A stretch of 26,149 nucleotides of DNA from Rhizophagus sp. LPA8_4_AMF. Its lineage: Eukaryota > Glomeromycota > Glomeromycetes > Glomerales > Glomeraceae. Within the stretch, counting starts at the first letter, position 1. Every line of letters starts with the position of its first letter. The position numbers and the translations under genes were made by a program. Under the pieces are notes generated by a model. That model did no database searches, was not told where the DNA came from, and worked only from the letters and a program-made list of their open reading frames with translations. Of this stretch, positions 9,516 to 19,870 are shown piece by piece. The stretch spans positions 1-26,149 of the forward strand of contig JADRCO010000812.1 of assembly GCA_021464525.1 (NCBI GenBank). The letters run 5' to 3'.

Positions 9516-12067
9516 ATGTCCAAAAATTCCGACGCAGATTCACGAGTAACTTCAACGAATTTGGCTCAAAGGACAGACAAATTACTGTTTCACCAAATTC
9601 GTCAAAAGGGAAGCAAAGATATCTTTGCTGACTACATAATACTCCTTCGAACGATTCCAACGAAGGGTTTGCCACCAACTGATAAGGAAGAACATAAAAG
9701 GAAGCTTGAAGAAACGTGCAGAAAAGTTATATATAGTCTAGAACAGGCTGGTCTTCAAGCTGAAGTTCGCAGAGGCTCTGACAAATTAATTTTTATATTT
9801 GTTCTCTGTGATTTACATAGGCTAAAGAGGGAGGTCGAAACCTCGAGGTATATTTTCAAAATAAATAATTTGACGTTTTTTATATTAGCTAATTTGTCAT
9901 TATATCAATGAATGTAGAATTAATGACTGGTTTGCAGGTGTTCGTGTAAAGGATATTCAAGATGATAATGAAGTCGAAAACGATGAGCCTCTACCAGACT
10001 CTGAACGATTACGTCTAGTATATGAAATTATAACAAAGCCCGTACAAGAAAAAGGTGCTAGTATTAATCCTGGACTTGGCGAGTTTGAATTGGTTGAGAG
10101 TATATTGCTTCTTCAAGATGATGAATACAATGAGGTTTAAAGCCTATAAATTAAAAATAACAAATTTTTTTTTTCTCTTTAATTAATTGCGACTTTTAAT
10201 TTATCACATCCTAATAGGAGTGGATAAAGACTTGGTCAACCAAGTGGATAATCGAAAAAGAAGATCTGTTTAGATTAAGAAATCATTTTGGAGAAAAGGT
10301 ATTCAAACATATTTATTTCACAAGAATTAATGTGTGAGGCTAATAAGTTATTATTTATTTTATAGATTGCATATTATTTCGCTTTTCTTCAATACTATTG
10401 CGTTTGGCTCATTGTGCCATCAATTGTTGGTCTATTTACTTGGTTAACTTTATCTGAATATTCCATCTTCTATGGGGTCTCAATTGCCCTATGGTCCATA
10501 GTATTCGTAGAATTTTGGCGACGAAAGGAATATGAGTTATCCGTCTGGTGGGGAGTACGTAATTACTCTCGCGTTGAACGTTGCCGTCCAACTTTTCAAA
10601 AAGAATATTACATTTCAGATCCCATAACTGGTGAAAATAAGCCTTATTTTTCTCCATGGAGAAGATGGTTACGAAGAGCTGTCGCAGCTCCAATAATTAT
10701 TATGTTTAGCTTAACATTATCTGTGACATTACTTTTCTATATCTTACTTAATGTTATAATGTCTGACTATTATAATGGGCCATTTAGAGAAGAGTTGGTA
10801 TGTGCAATTTTGTTTGTCACTTCATTGGGATGCTAATAAATTTTATATCGAAAAATTTATTACAGATTTATCTACCGACTGTAGCTTATTGTGCCTTAGT
10901 TCCTACGCTAAACATGTTTTACACAAAGATTGCACGGCGTCTTAACGAATATGAAAACTATGAGACTGAATCCTATTACGAATTTAACCTCTCTCAAAAG
11001 ATTTTCATATCAAATTTTCTTATAGGAAATCTTTCAATTTTCTTTATTGGCTGGATTTATATTCCTTTCAATTACGAGATTGGACAATCCTTTGGAAGAT
11101 TTTTTGAAATATTTGGGTTATCACTCACAATTGAACCTGCTGGGCCAGAAAGACTGATGAATGAATTGAAATATTTTGTTTTGACTGGTCAAATTATGAG
11201 CCTTTTCATGGAAATTGTATTACCCTATTTACTTCGAGCTGGGGCAGTTGGGTTTAAGAAAATACAACGGACTACCACCAAAGATGATGCAAGAAACGAA
11301 GACGAGTCTGCATTTTTGAAGAGAATTAGAAAAGAAGCTAAGTTACCTGTGTATGATATATTTGAGGATTATGCTGAAATTATCACTCAGGTATTAATTT
11401 TATCATATTAAGTTTCAAACAATAAAATTTTATGTAAATGTTCGTTTTAATTTGAAATTTTTATATTATAGTTCGGTTATGTAAGCTTATTCTCTGTAAT
11501 ATGGCCATTAACACCAATAGCGGCACTTATCAATAATTTGGTAGAATTACGCTCTGATGCCATCAAGTTATGTGTACATACTCGACGACCAATACCACAT
11601 CGTGCTGATAGCATTGGACCATGGTTGGAAAACTTGGTAGATTACATAATAATTCTTTTTTCTTCGTTTTATAATAAACTCTTACTAATAATTATATGTT
11701 GTACCTGTAGGAGCTACTTACTTGGTTATCAGCAATAACAAACCCTTCTTTACTTTATCTATATCACCCAACCTCAAAGGCATTTTCTTCTGCTTCGTTA
11801 ATTGTTATGATGGCACTCATATTTTGTACTGAACATATTTTCAGTATTGTTCGCTATATTGTACGACAAATGATGTCTGCCATTTCAAGTTCTGCGGATG
11901 ATTATATTAAAAGTCAGGAATACAATGCAAAGAAACGGTTACTGGAAAAGAGAGCACCTGCTCTTAAGAGACAAATATCAAATCAAGAGAAAGGAGGAAC
12001 TTGGACGTGGGATAATGATCTTGAAGAATCTCTTCGTTCTGCTATCCACGACTATAAGACTGAATGA
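9516..12067 (+). CDS. Anoctamin/TMEM16 family membrane protein (fungal scramblase type)
   Basis: Seven exons close in frame to a 702-residue protein: 9516-9847, 9918-10134, 10218-10298, 10366-10797, 10866-11390, 11472-11636 and 11711-12067. Residues 1-210 form the cytosolic N-terminal domain; the membrane region begins near 211. Calcium-site positions of the family are visible: E470 in helix 6, D522 and E525 in helix 7 (just before QFGY), E554 and D558 in helix 8 (NNLVELRSDA). This is the same acidic set and helix 7-8 spacing I know from the fungal scramblase nhTMEM16 (E452, D503, E506, E535, D539); the helix 6 asparagine is Ser466. Known family members move phospholipids between leaflets or conduct ions in response to Ca2+, and yeast Ist2 tethers ER to plasma membrane. 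This protein ends shortly after the last helices with a charged, partly helical tail and lacks the long Ist2 tail, so a scramblase role is the better guess. The start is the first ATG of the frame. Converges on the NADPH oxidase gene. Confidence 0.92.
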
Positions 12068-12633
12068 AAATTGAAAAGTCGATTTTTTATTAAATTTGTA
12101 AATAATGATAAATTAAGTTTCAATTTTGTGTGACATTGACTACATAATTATCTTGCAGAATTCGAATTTTGTAAAAAAAAAACTATTACATCTACTTTTT
12201 GGTCCGAAATATTTTTATATATCTTACATTTGATGAAACGGTGTTTTCGGTTTTATTAAGTTATTACTTTATGAGTTGAGGATCTGTACATGTTGACATG
12301 TTTCATTTTTATTACTTGATTCAAAGCTAAGCAAAGATAAACATTTAATAAGTACTACTTAGCAATTACACAAAGATATTTGGATATGATAGTTTCCAAA
12401 CGTGTAAATTGATAATAAACCTAATAAATCCATATATGAATGAGTAAAATAAACAAAGTTTTTCATTAAAAACATTCTCTAAAAATATTAAATAACTAAA
12501 ATTATAACAAAAAAACTAACTGGTATACATGCAACACTAATAGAGAATAAATAATTAGTCGTTCTATATTGTAATGTGATTTTTCTATCTATAATTGGAT
12601 TATTAAACGTATATTTAACAACCTTAAGATTGA
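12068..12633. other. Convergent intergenic region between TMEM16 and NADPH oxidase genes
   Basis: This 566-bp stretch holds the 3' ends of two genes that face each other. It is A/T-rich with AATAAA-like words on both strands (for example near 12413 and 12546). No further gene is seen. Confidence 0.6.
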
Positions 12634-14834
12634 TCAAAAATTTTCTAAAAAGAAAGAAAAATTGAATTAATTATTTAAATCATACTAATTTAAAATATTA
12701 AATTGCTTCTTACCTTTTCCATAAAAAAATCTAGTTCCATCCTCAAAACCTTGACTCCAAAGGTTACATTTCGTATGTAAGGTTTTACCAAGCGGTTTTG
12801 GCCCACAGAAGAAAACACCAATATCTGTTGCTTGATATTGATCTCTCATATTCGAGAAGATCTTATCCCAATTAGGACGACCAAAATGTGTTGGTGCGCG
12901 AAGACCTGTAATTGTATCTTTAACATTACCATCATCATTCACGAGAATATTTCCAACCTCCGAATGACGTAATCGACCCGTAAGATAAATATGTGTCTCA
13001 ATGAATTGTTCAATGTCTTGCTCTTCAATAGCTGACAATAGTGATTGAAACCATTCGAAAGACTAAATTTCATTGAAAGAAAAGTATTAGGAAAATATAT
13101 AAAGTAAAAAAAAAAGATTAAGAAAAATCTTACATCATAATCACGGCAAACCCAGAAAAAGTATACTTTAGATAATTTGGTCGATTTTGTAGGGTAATTA
13201 ACGCGATACCAAATGCTTTTAAGAATACTAGCGAATGGTGTAACACCAATGCCAGCACCAACAAGCATAGCAACTTCAAATTTAAACACATCTTCAGAAG
13301 CACTTCCAAATGGACCATCAACCATAATTCTAGGTAAAATTTTTTGAAGTGCTGGGTTATTTGTTGAAATATCAATTCCATCATATTGACTCTTTATACG
13401 ATCTTTATTTTCTTTACGAATTCTTAATTCCTCATCAAAATTGCATCCTAATTTTTTGGATAAAGCTTTGGTAAAATCACCAACAACCCGAATATGTACA
13501 GATATATAATCCTCTTCCGGTGCAGATGTTAAAGTAAAAGGATGCCATTCCCAAAGTGATACTTCGGGGCAGCTTAAAAAGATATATTGTCCAGCTTTAG
13601 TTGACATGGAAGGTTTTTTAATTTGTATTTCAACAACACGTGAAGGATGCATGACAACTTTTGAAATATATGATTTTTTTCGTGCACGAATTTCACGAAG
13701 AATACGTTCACTAATATAAATTACTCCTGAAGCTATCCAATATTTCCAGAAATTAGCAATACTATCACATTTTGGTTCTCTATCAGGCTGAATCATACAA
13801 AACGCTCCATGAAAGGCCCAAGCTCCAAAAAATGGAACGAAAAGATGATGAAAATACCAAAATCTATTAAAATGACTTCGTCTTGCACTTTCTCTTGCAG
13901 TAGCAACCATAATAATCAACGATATAAGCATCACATAGCCCGTTGCGCCAGGTCCCGTTTCGAAATTAAGTTTAAGCCATAATAACATTGGCGAAGGAGA
14001 AGCAATGGCTAGTTTTGCAAAATTAACCCAATGAGCAACAGTATGAACCACAGAGAAAAAAAGTAAAGACCAGCCAATAGCTTTATGAAATTCGATATTT
14101 TCATCGAAAGGTATGATGCTATTAAGAGGTGTTGCACGAATAATGGAAATTAAATTCCTACAAACAGGAAATAAAATCATTGCAGCATCAACATGAAGAA
14201 CTAATGCGGCTGATCTTGCAATTGAATATGTTATGCCAAGGGCAGCTCTTGCTTGCTCCAAATTATCGCTATAAAAGTAATTGAGAAAAGCTAAAGCAAA
14301 GACCAAACCGTGAAGCGCTATCCATACTCCAAAAAATATGGCACGACCGCCTGGAATTGATAAATAATAATTAGAAAATATTACTTCCTTGATATGTATA
14401 ATGCCTTTCTATCCTTCTTTAGATATACCTTCATTAATCATCCATGCTTGAAGTTTTTCAAATTTTGTAACTGGTTTTTTAACAGTTACAGCTGTACCAT
14501 TGGTTGAGGCAAAAGGATCAAATTTATCAAGATTAGGTATCTTCTTTACGGAATCTCCTCTAGCTATTTTTCTTAATGAATCACCGCGTCCTACATTACC
14601 AGGATTATTTACTAAAAGTTTTTTTGAGGGTTGTCTTTGAATAACAGCATCTTCAGAATATGCTATACTATCATGTGTACCAACACTTGTAGAATAACTA
14701 TCTCTAAAGCCTGAACTATCAACGTATTCACTCGTTTCTTCGTATTCACTCGTATATCGATCATTTTCACCATTAGACAAGTTCGGGTCGAAATATGGGT
14801 TATATCCAAGCGAAGAATTCATAGGTTTACTCAT
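12634..14834 (-). CDS. NADPH oxidase catalytic subunit (gp91phox/fungal Nox type)
   Basis: Four exons give a 660-residue protein: 14834-14429, 14350-13134, 13062-12714 and an 11-nt last exon 12644-12634. The enzyme passes electrons from NADPH through FAD and two hemes across a membrane to O2, making superoxide. The heme-ligand histidines are seen at H224/H238 and H303/H316, with the 14 and 13 residue spacings of gp91phox. Also visible are the FAD motif HPFTLTSAP (405-413), the NADPH motif GAGIGVTPF (500-508), FFWVCRD (about 533-539), CGP at 627-629 and the C-terminal ENF. No EF-hands are present, so it is not the NoxC/Nox5 type. Residues 1-135 are an unusual polar Ser/Tyr/Glu-rich extension with a duplicated RGDS(L/V)(R/K)KI motif; fungal NoxA/NoxB are about 550-570 residues. 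Fungal Nox enzymes depend on NoxR and Rac and act in hyphal and symbiotic development. Whether it is NoxA or NoxB is not decided. Confidence 0.95.
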
Positions 14835-15504
14835 GATTTATTTATTCTCGGTTTTAAAGTTATTTTCTTTTTTAACCCTTGAAAAAGTGGGGTTTTATTA
14901 TTTTCAAGTTATATTTTAAACAAGTATACACCAAAAATCACCCGGAATACACAGAAATGTTCTCGATAATAATAAACTCGGCCAGCCGAGAGACTTTATT
15001 AGAAGTAATGGGTGGTTGTAAATATCAAAATGATAAGAGTGTTAAAAAGAAATAAAAAAATTTATAGTGTGCTAGTATATAAATGGACAGTTATCCAAAA
15101 AAATAAATATAAAAACATGTTTGTTTATATTCATGAACCTGATAGCAAAATTTAGATTTTACGGGGTGCTAGTTGTTTCATTTTAAGTTAATTTAGGCGC
15201 AGTAATATAAGGAGACATTGTTCTAAATCGAGATAATATCTAAAAATTTACGTTTCATTTAATGCGATTTGTTCTTTGTAAATTTAACTGAAACAATTTG
15301 AACATCATACGATTTTTTTTTCGTAAATTTGTGCAACTATAGGCCAGTTCATAATTGTTTGATCGGCATTTTTGATTACCAATTTTATTGGCGATCAGAC
15401 TTGAACCACCAAAATCATTGGTCGTTTTGGTCGATCAGCCACCCCAATTTGAACTGGCTATTTGATGATCGATCATCGATGTTGTGATCGACGCAAAAAA
15501 AAAG
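14835..15504. other. Divergent intergenic region, NADPH oxidase and RRM genes
   Basis: This 670-bp region must hold both promoters. It contains the hairpin CTCGGCCAGCCGAG (14977-14990) and an inverted-repeat element at 15343-15458 close to the RRM gene start. No other coding sequence is visible. Confidence 0.6.
15343..15458. mobile_element. Small MITE-like element in the RRM gene promoter
   Basis: The left end GCCAGTTCATAATTG pairs with the right end read on the other strand, GCCAGTTCAAATTGG. GATCGG/CGATCA words continue the inverted symmetry inward. TA lies one base outside the left end and directly at the right end (15459-15460). The 116-bp unit is GC-richer than its flanks and ends only 46 bp before the start codon at 15505, so it may contribute 5' UTR or promoter sequence. 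Confidence 0.55.
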
Positions 15505-16194
15505 ATGACTTCTGGTATGAAAGATAGCAATAATAGAACTACGATCTATGTTGGTACTATGAACATTACTATATTATTTTTTTTTCTTTTACATTTAACC
15601 ACTACTTCTAAACTTATCTTCTAATCCTTAATACTTCTATAGGTGGACTAGACGATCAAGTCAATGAGCAAATCTTACATGCAGCATTTATCCCGTTCGG
15701 CGACATAGTAGAGATTCAAATACCACCAGATCCAGCATCTCGTATGTAACATTCTATGCTTAATCTCCCTTGTGAATAACTTATACGTTTTTTATGCATT
15801 TTAAATTATTTGTTAGATAATCAACATCGCGGATTTGGGTTTGTAGAATTTGAAGAAGCAAGTGACGCACAAGCCGCAATAGATAATATGAATTTATCAG
15901 AACTTTATGGTAAAGTAGTAAAAGTTAATTTAGCGAGACCAATTCGAATTAAAGATGGAAGTATGAGAGCAGGTAAAATATTGTATTTAGTCTTTAATGG
16001 TATTTCGATATTTTAAAGATTTTATTTATATAAAAAATATTATTTTAGTATGGTCCGAAGATGCGTGGCTACAAAAATACGCACTTAAATCTGCTGATCC
16101 GAATGTACCTTACGAATCAGATGAAAATGAAGGTGATAAGAAGCAACAAGAAGGGAAATCAGATGCAACACAAATGAAATCTTCCGAACAATAA
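15505..16194 (+). CDS. RRM protein matching the N-terminal half of cyclophilin E (PPIE/Cyp33), isomerase domain absent
   Basis: Exons 15505-15553, 15643-15741, 15817-15972 and 16049-16194 give 149 residues. The RRM shows RNP2 IYVGGL (14-19) and RNP1 RGFGFVEF (54-61). Segments such as [21 protein letters not shown] and the post-[14 protein letters not shown] are the specific signature of the PPIE/Cyp33 RRM, a spliceosome-associated RNA-binding domain, rather than of RRMs in general. In PPIE this segment is followed by a cyclophilin peptidyl-prolyl isomerase domain (about 300 residues in total). Here the frame runs into an acidic, Lys/Gln-rich tail and stops, and 64 bp later the next gene ends on the other strand, so there is no room for the isomerase. 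A function in RNA binding or splicing is inferred. A second in-frame ATG at codon 5 is an alternative start. Confidence 0.88.
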
Positions 16195-16258
16195 TTTTAC
16201 AATCATTAAAATATATTATATTATATTCTATATTACGCTTGTCGTCCAGGCTTATAAT
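16195..16258. other. 64-bp spacer between two converging stop codons
   Basis: The RRM gene stop (16192-16194) and the stop of the opposite-strand gene (16259-16261) are separated by 64 bp of mostly A/T. The two 3' UTRs almost certainly overlap. Confidence 0.8.
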
Positions 16259-18955
16259 TTACGTTGATCCAAAATTTTTATAATCCTGAGTAGTAGTAAT
16301 TCTTTTATTTTCTTCATCAACACAAAAAATATCTTGTGTACTAAAATTAAGTTGATCACTTTCTTCTTTGAAATGAGGAGGACATTGAGAAATATTGTTA
16401 TGAAGGTTAATTCCACGATTAATTAAATCATTAAAAGTAGTTAAATTACCCCAAAGATTAGTTACGGGTAATTCAGTGAAATCGGTTAAATGATTATTTG
16501 GCAATTCATCATATAAGGTAAAATCTTTCATTAAAGGTACACCAAATATAGTAACGGGTTCAGGTTTGTCTTTCCTAAGGTGAATATGTATTCCAATTTC
16601 TGCATGATTGGTAGAAAAACTAGTGAAGTTTTTAAAATTAGGATATAACATAACATAACTTCTTAAATAAATTAATTCAATAAAATATTTTTTCCAGGAT
16701 TTTTTCCATTTAAATGATGATCTACTATTTGGTACGATGATTTCTTGTAAATGATAATTTGATTCATCGTCTAACCTTCTAATAAGATATTCATGAAATT
16801 CTTTCCAGATCTCAGGAAAATATACCGCGCCCCAACTACATGGTACTTGGGACAAATAAGGGGAGCGACTAGGAAATTTTGTTCCGTGAAATATAGATTC
16901 AGGATCGTATGGTCTACGACCAACCATATGCAACTCCATCTGTCTTTGTCCGTATAAACTTATACCAAATAATCTTTGATATTTAGCAGGACCATACCGA
17001 TATTTTAATATAGTATATTTAACCCAAAGATAATAAAACGGAGATACCTCAACATCATCTTCTAATAATATACCATAATCATTATAATCATTTGGATAAT
17101 ATGATTCTACTACCGCAGGTAGTAAACCTCCTTGGACTACTCTATGACGAACATTTTTTGAGCCATGATTCCATAGAAATTTCGAGCAAAATTCTATTGT
17201 AACTGGATCAGCTCCTCTGTCCATATTTATTGTTAATGAAATATTATCATCACCAAAGTAATATGACGCGTTTAATGAATGAATTAATCGTGATAATGAA
17301 TCTGCCCTGTTCTGTGTTATTATTTGCAATTGAATTTTTGGTTTATTCCAATTTTTTAATGAATAAAATGGCAAATCAATTATCAATCCTATTACGTATT
17401 CAATTTCTTCTAATGGTATTTTAATCACTGTAATGGTATTAGTATTCTCTATATTAAATTCTTCAATCGCCGATGAAATTCCTTGATTGATGATATCTTT
17501 TGTAATTTTAGTATAAATTAATATTTCAGGTTTTAAATATTCTATCATATGTTTAACATCATCATACACTTGATTTCTAATATCAGTATTATCATTCTCG
17601 AATGAATTGGTTCGAATGTTAAGATCATAAACATTTATATGACCACATGATGATTTCTTGTTTTTAATAATATTCCTTAATCTTGATGTATCTAATCCAT
17701 GATCTTTTCCTGTTGTAATAACATTGACCGAATTATTACTTGTCAATGATAGTTTACAATATAGTGATCTAAAATATTTTTCTTGATAAATTCCATCAAG
17801 AATAAACATAATCTTATTTTGATTAGAAGATTCTTTTACAATTAATGGGTATCCACGCTCAATATAATGTGTCCAAGCAGCATTATTTGAAAATTCTCGT
17901 CTTAAGTTATTGCAAGTAACGGTTTGAATTGATACTGTACTTACATCACCCCATGATTCTTGATTAAATGTAGGAAGTATAATGGAAGGTATATTAGAAC
18001 GATACCTAAGAACAAAACTAATCAAAAATTCTAATGGAAGATAGATGGCATCTTTATTATTCTCTTTAAATAAAGTTGTTAACCATTGTTTCTGTAAAAA
18101 CCATATATTTGTTAACATATCAACCTGTTTTGATGTCCTTGAATATTTCATCATACCGTCATTAGAATATATAAAATATGATGAAATATGATCATCATAA
18201 CAAGTCAATGAAACTTCACTTGGTATATTATTAAGATTTGCTCCCATAGTACCCAATAATGTATTGTTATATTCTTTTGTATTTGATATATAAAACATAT
18301 TTTGTAAATATCGATTTCCTAAAATCACTCCGGAATTCAGCAACAATATATATTTTGTTTGAACTTTTTGTGCTATTTGTAAATATGCAAATGGACCTAA
18401 ATTATCAATTTCTTTAATATATACTTGTACATAATTAATTAACTTTTTTTCTAGTAATAATTTATTTATATTGTCTACTTGTTCTGATAATGTTATTATC
18501 CAAATTGATTCGGGTTTAACTGTTTGAGAAAGGACCGCATCCAATTGTTTATCAATATTTCCATCATCATTTTCATCATTTTCATCATTTTCATCATTTT
18601 GATTATTAGCGTGAATAATTATTACTGTCACTGGCACTTTAGAATCTAATGTTGAAACCCAGGCCGATTTTAAATGTAATAATTCTATGTAAGTATGGCC
18701 ACCTGTGTTTAAAGTTTCAAAGTAAGTGTGTAGTATAATCTCATTTTCACTGTTTATGTTATTATATTGCTCGGGAGAGTTTTGGTGATTCGGTATGATA
18801 TTTAAGTAAAATATGGCAGAAAAGAAAAGTGAAAGTGAGATGAGAACTATATAACGAAATATTCTAGGAAAAGAACTTGTACGTAATAAATAACACGTTA
18901 TCCCAGCACGTTTATTATAGGAAAACCGTGTTTGTGAACTTTCCTTATGATGCAT
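16259..18955 (-). CDS. Large type II membrane protein with glycosyltransferase-like domains
   Basis: A single exon encodes 898 residues. A short cytosolic tail (1-32, basic) is followed by one membrane helix (about 33-53), the usual layout of a Golgi type II transferase. Two nucleotide-sugar-transferase-like regions follow. The first (about 105-240) opens VPVTVIIIHA and contains an Asn/Asp/Glu low-complexity insert (119-131). The second (about 539-790) opens PKIQLQIITQNRADSL and carries the acidic motif LEDDVEVSPFYYLW (E632-D633-D634), resembling the EDD metal/nucleotide motif of GnT-I-type and GT2-like GT-A enzymes. LSQVPCSWGAVYF follows. The first domain lacks an evident DxD and may be non-catalytic. 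Acceptor and sugar cannot be read from the sequence. The start Met just precedes the basic tail, and no introns are needed. Confidence 0.85.
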   Translation of the reverse strand: MHHKESSQTRFSYNKRAGITCYLLRTSSFPRIFRYIVLISLSLFFSAIFYLNIIPNHQNSPEQYNNINSENEIILHTYFETLNTGGHTYIELLHLKSAWVSTLDSKVPVTVIIIHANNQNDENDENDENDDGNIDKQLDAVLSQTVKPESIWIITLSEQVDNINKLLLEKKLINYVQVYIKEIDNLGPFAYLQIAQKVQTKYILLLNSGVILGNRYLQNMFYISNTKEYNNTLLGTMGANLNNIPSEVSLTCYDDHISSYFIYSNDGMMKYSRTSKQVDMLTNIWFLQKQWLTTLFKENNKDAIYLPLEFLISFVLRYRSNIPSIILPTFNQESWGDVSTVSIQTVTCNNLRREFSNNAAWTHYIERGYPLIVKESSNQNKIMFILDGIYQEKYFRSLYCKLSLTSNNSVNVITTGKDHGLDTSRLRNIIKNKKSSCGHINVYDLNIRTNSFENDNTDIRNQVYDDVKHMIEYLKPEILIYTKITKDIINQGISSAIEEFNIENTNTITVIKIPLEEIEYVIGLIIDLPFYSLKNWNKPKIQLQIITQNRADSLSRLIHSLNASYYFGDDNISLTINMDRGADPVTIEFCSKFLWNHGSKNVRHRVVQGGLLPAVVESYYPNDYNDYGILLEDDVEVSPFYYLWVKYTILKYRYGPAKYQRLFGISLYGQRQMELHMVGRRPYDPESIFHGTKFPSRSPYLSQVPCSWGAVYFPEIWKEFHEYLIRRLDDESNYHLQEIIVPNSRSSFKWKKSWKKYFIELIYLRSYVMLYPNFKNFTSFSTNHAEIGIHIHLRKDKPEPVTIFGVPLMKDFTLYDELPNNHLTDFTELPVTNLWGNLTTFNDLINRGINLHNNISQCPPHFKEESDQLNFSTQDIFCVDEENKRITTTQDYKNFGST

Positions 18956-19387
18956 TCTTTCCCAAAAATACCGTTTTCAATTAAAAGAAATAAAAAAGAG
19001 AGATTTAATTATTATTATTTCATTTTTGTATATGGTGCATGGTTTTAATGAAAGATCTTCGACATAATATCGCGTTATTTTGATGATCCCGTTTGTGTTA
19101 AATTCATAAATTCATTATATAATCACACGTCATAGCTATGATTCTATTCCGAATCGATTTAAAGATATTTTATTAAGGATTTGTATTTGGAATAGCCGAA
19201 ATTTTCTGAAATATAATTTTAAATACAGTTTATTATTTATACTATCTTTTTTAATAGATTTTTACAATATGTAGATCTATAATTTGCGTTTACATATTTC
19301 CCGGCCTCATATAGATAGCCTTAAAATAGTTAATATATTTAATGAGTGACACGCTCTAGGAGATTGATTACTCATGAGAAAGGTCAA

Positions 19388-19437
19388 GGGGAACATTAGG
19401 TTTTTTTTCCCTTCGGGAAAAAAATCCTATTATTCCC
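19388..19437. repeat. Long hairpin (inverted repeat) with 3-nt loop
   Basis: TTTTTTTCCC and GGGAAAAAAA flank a TTC loop, and the stem continues imperfectly (GGGGAACATTAGG against CCTATTATTCCC) to about 23 bp. It would fold well as RNA or cruciform DNA. It is not followed by a gene on either side within 400 bp. Confidence 0.6.
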
Positions 19438-19870
19438 ACCTCCCCATGAAATAAATAATACTTATCTTATACTTATTAATAACAAATAAAATACACAAAG
19501 GTATTTAATACTCGCAATTGATTTTCTTAAATCCACAATACAAAATTTGCAAATTTATAATTTATTATAATTGAAATTACTTTTTTTATAAAAATTAATT
19601 ATTGCTATAAAAAACATTTATTTTTTTTCCATATTTAATAAACTAATACAAAGTTATAAAATTAGTTTATTAATTATTAAATTTTTAATTACAAATTCCG
19701 TATATATATATATAACTCTTTATATACCAAAATATAGTTAAAGAGGTATTATCCCAAGAGGGTCTCTAGTGACATGTACTCTAATTTAGAGGATGATTAT
19801 GTCTCAAACATTGATAGACTTATATAGACATATTGTAAAACTTGTATTTCTGTTATTTTATTCGTTCTTT

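Noticed and set aside
9454-9678. Minus-strand frame over TMEM16 exon 1
   Set aside because: Antisense shadow of a well-supported exon.
14977-14990. Small hairpin CTCGG-CCAG-CCGAG
   Set aside because: A 5-bp stem is common by chance; no link to a known regulatory element.
17230-17424. Plus-strand frame inside the glycosyltransferase-like gene
   Set aside because: Antisense shadow of the 898-residue frame.
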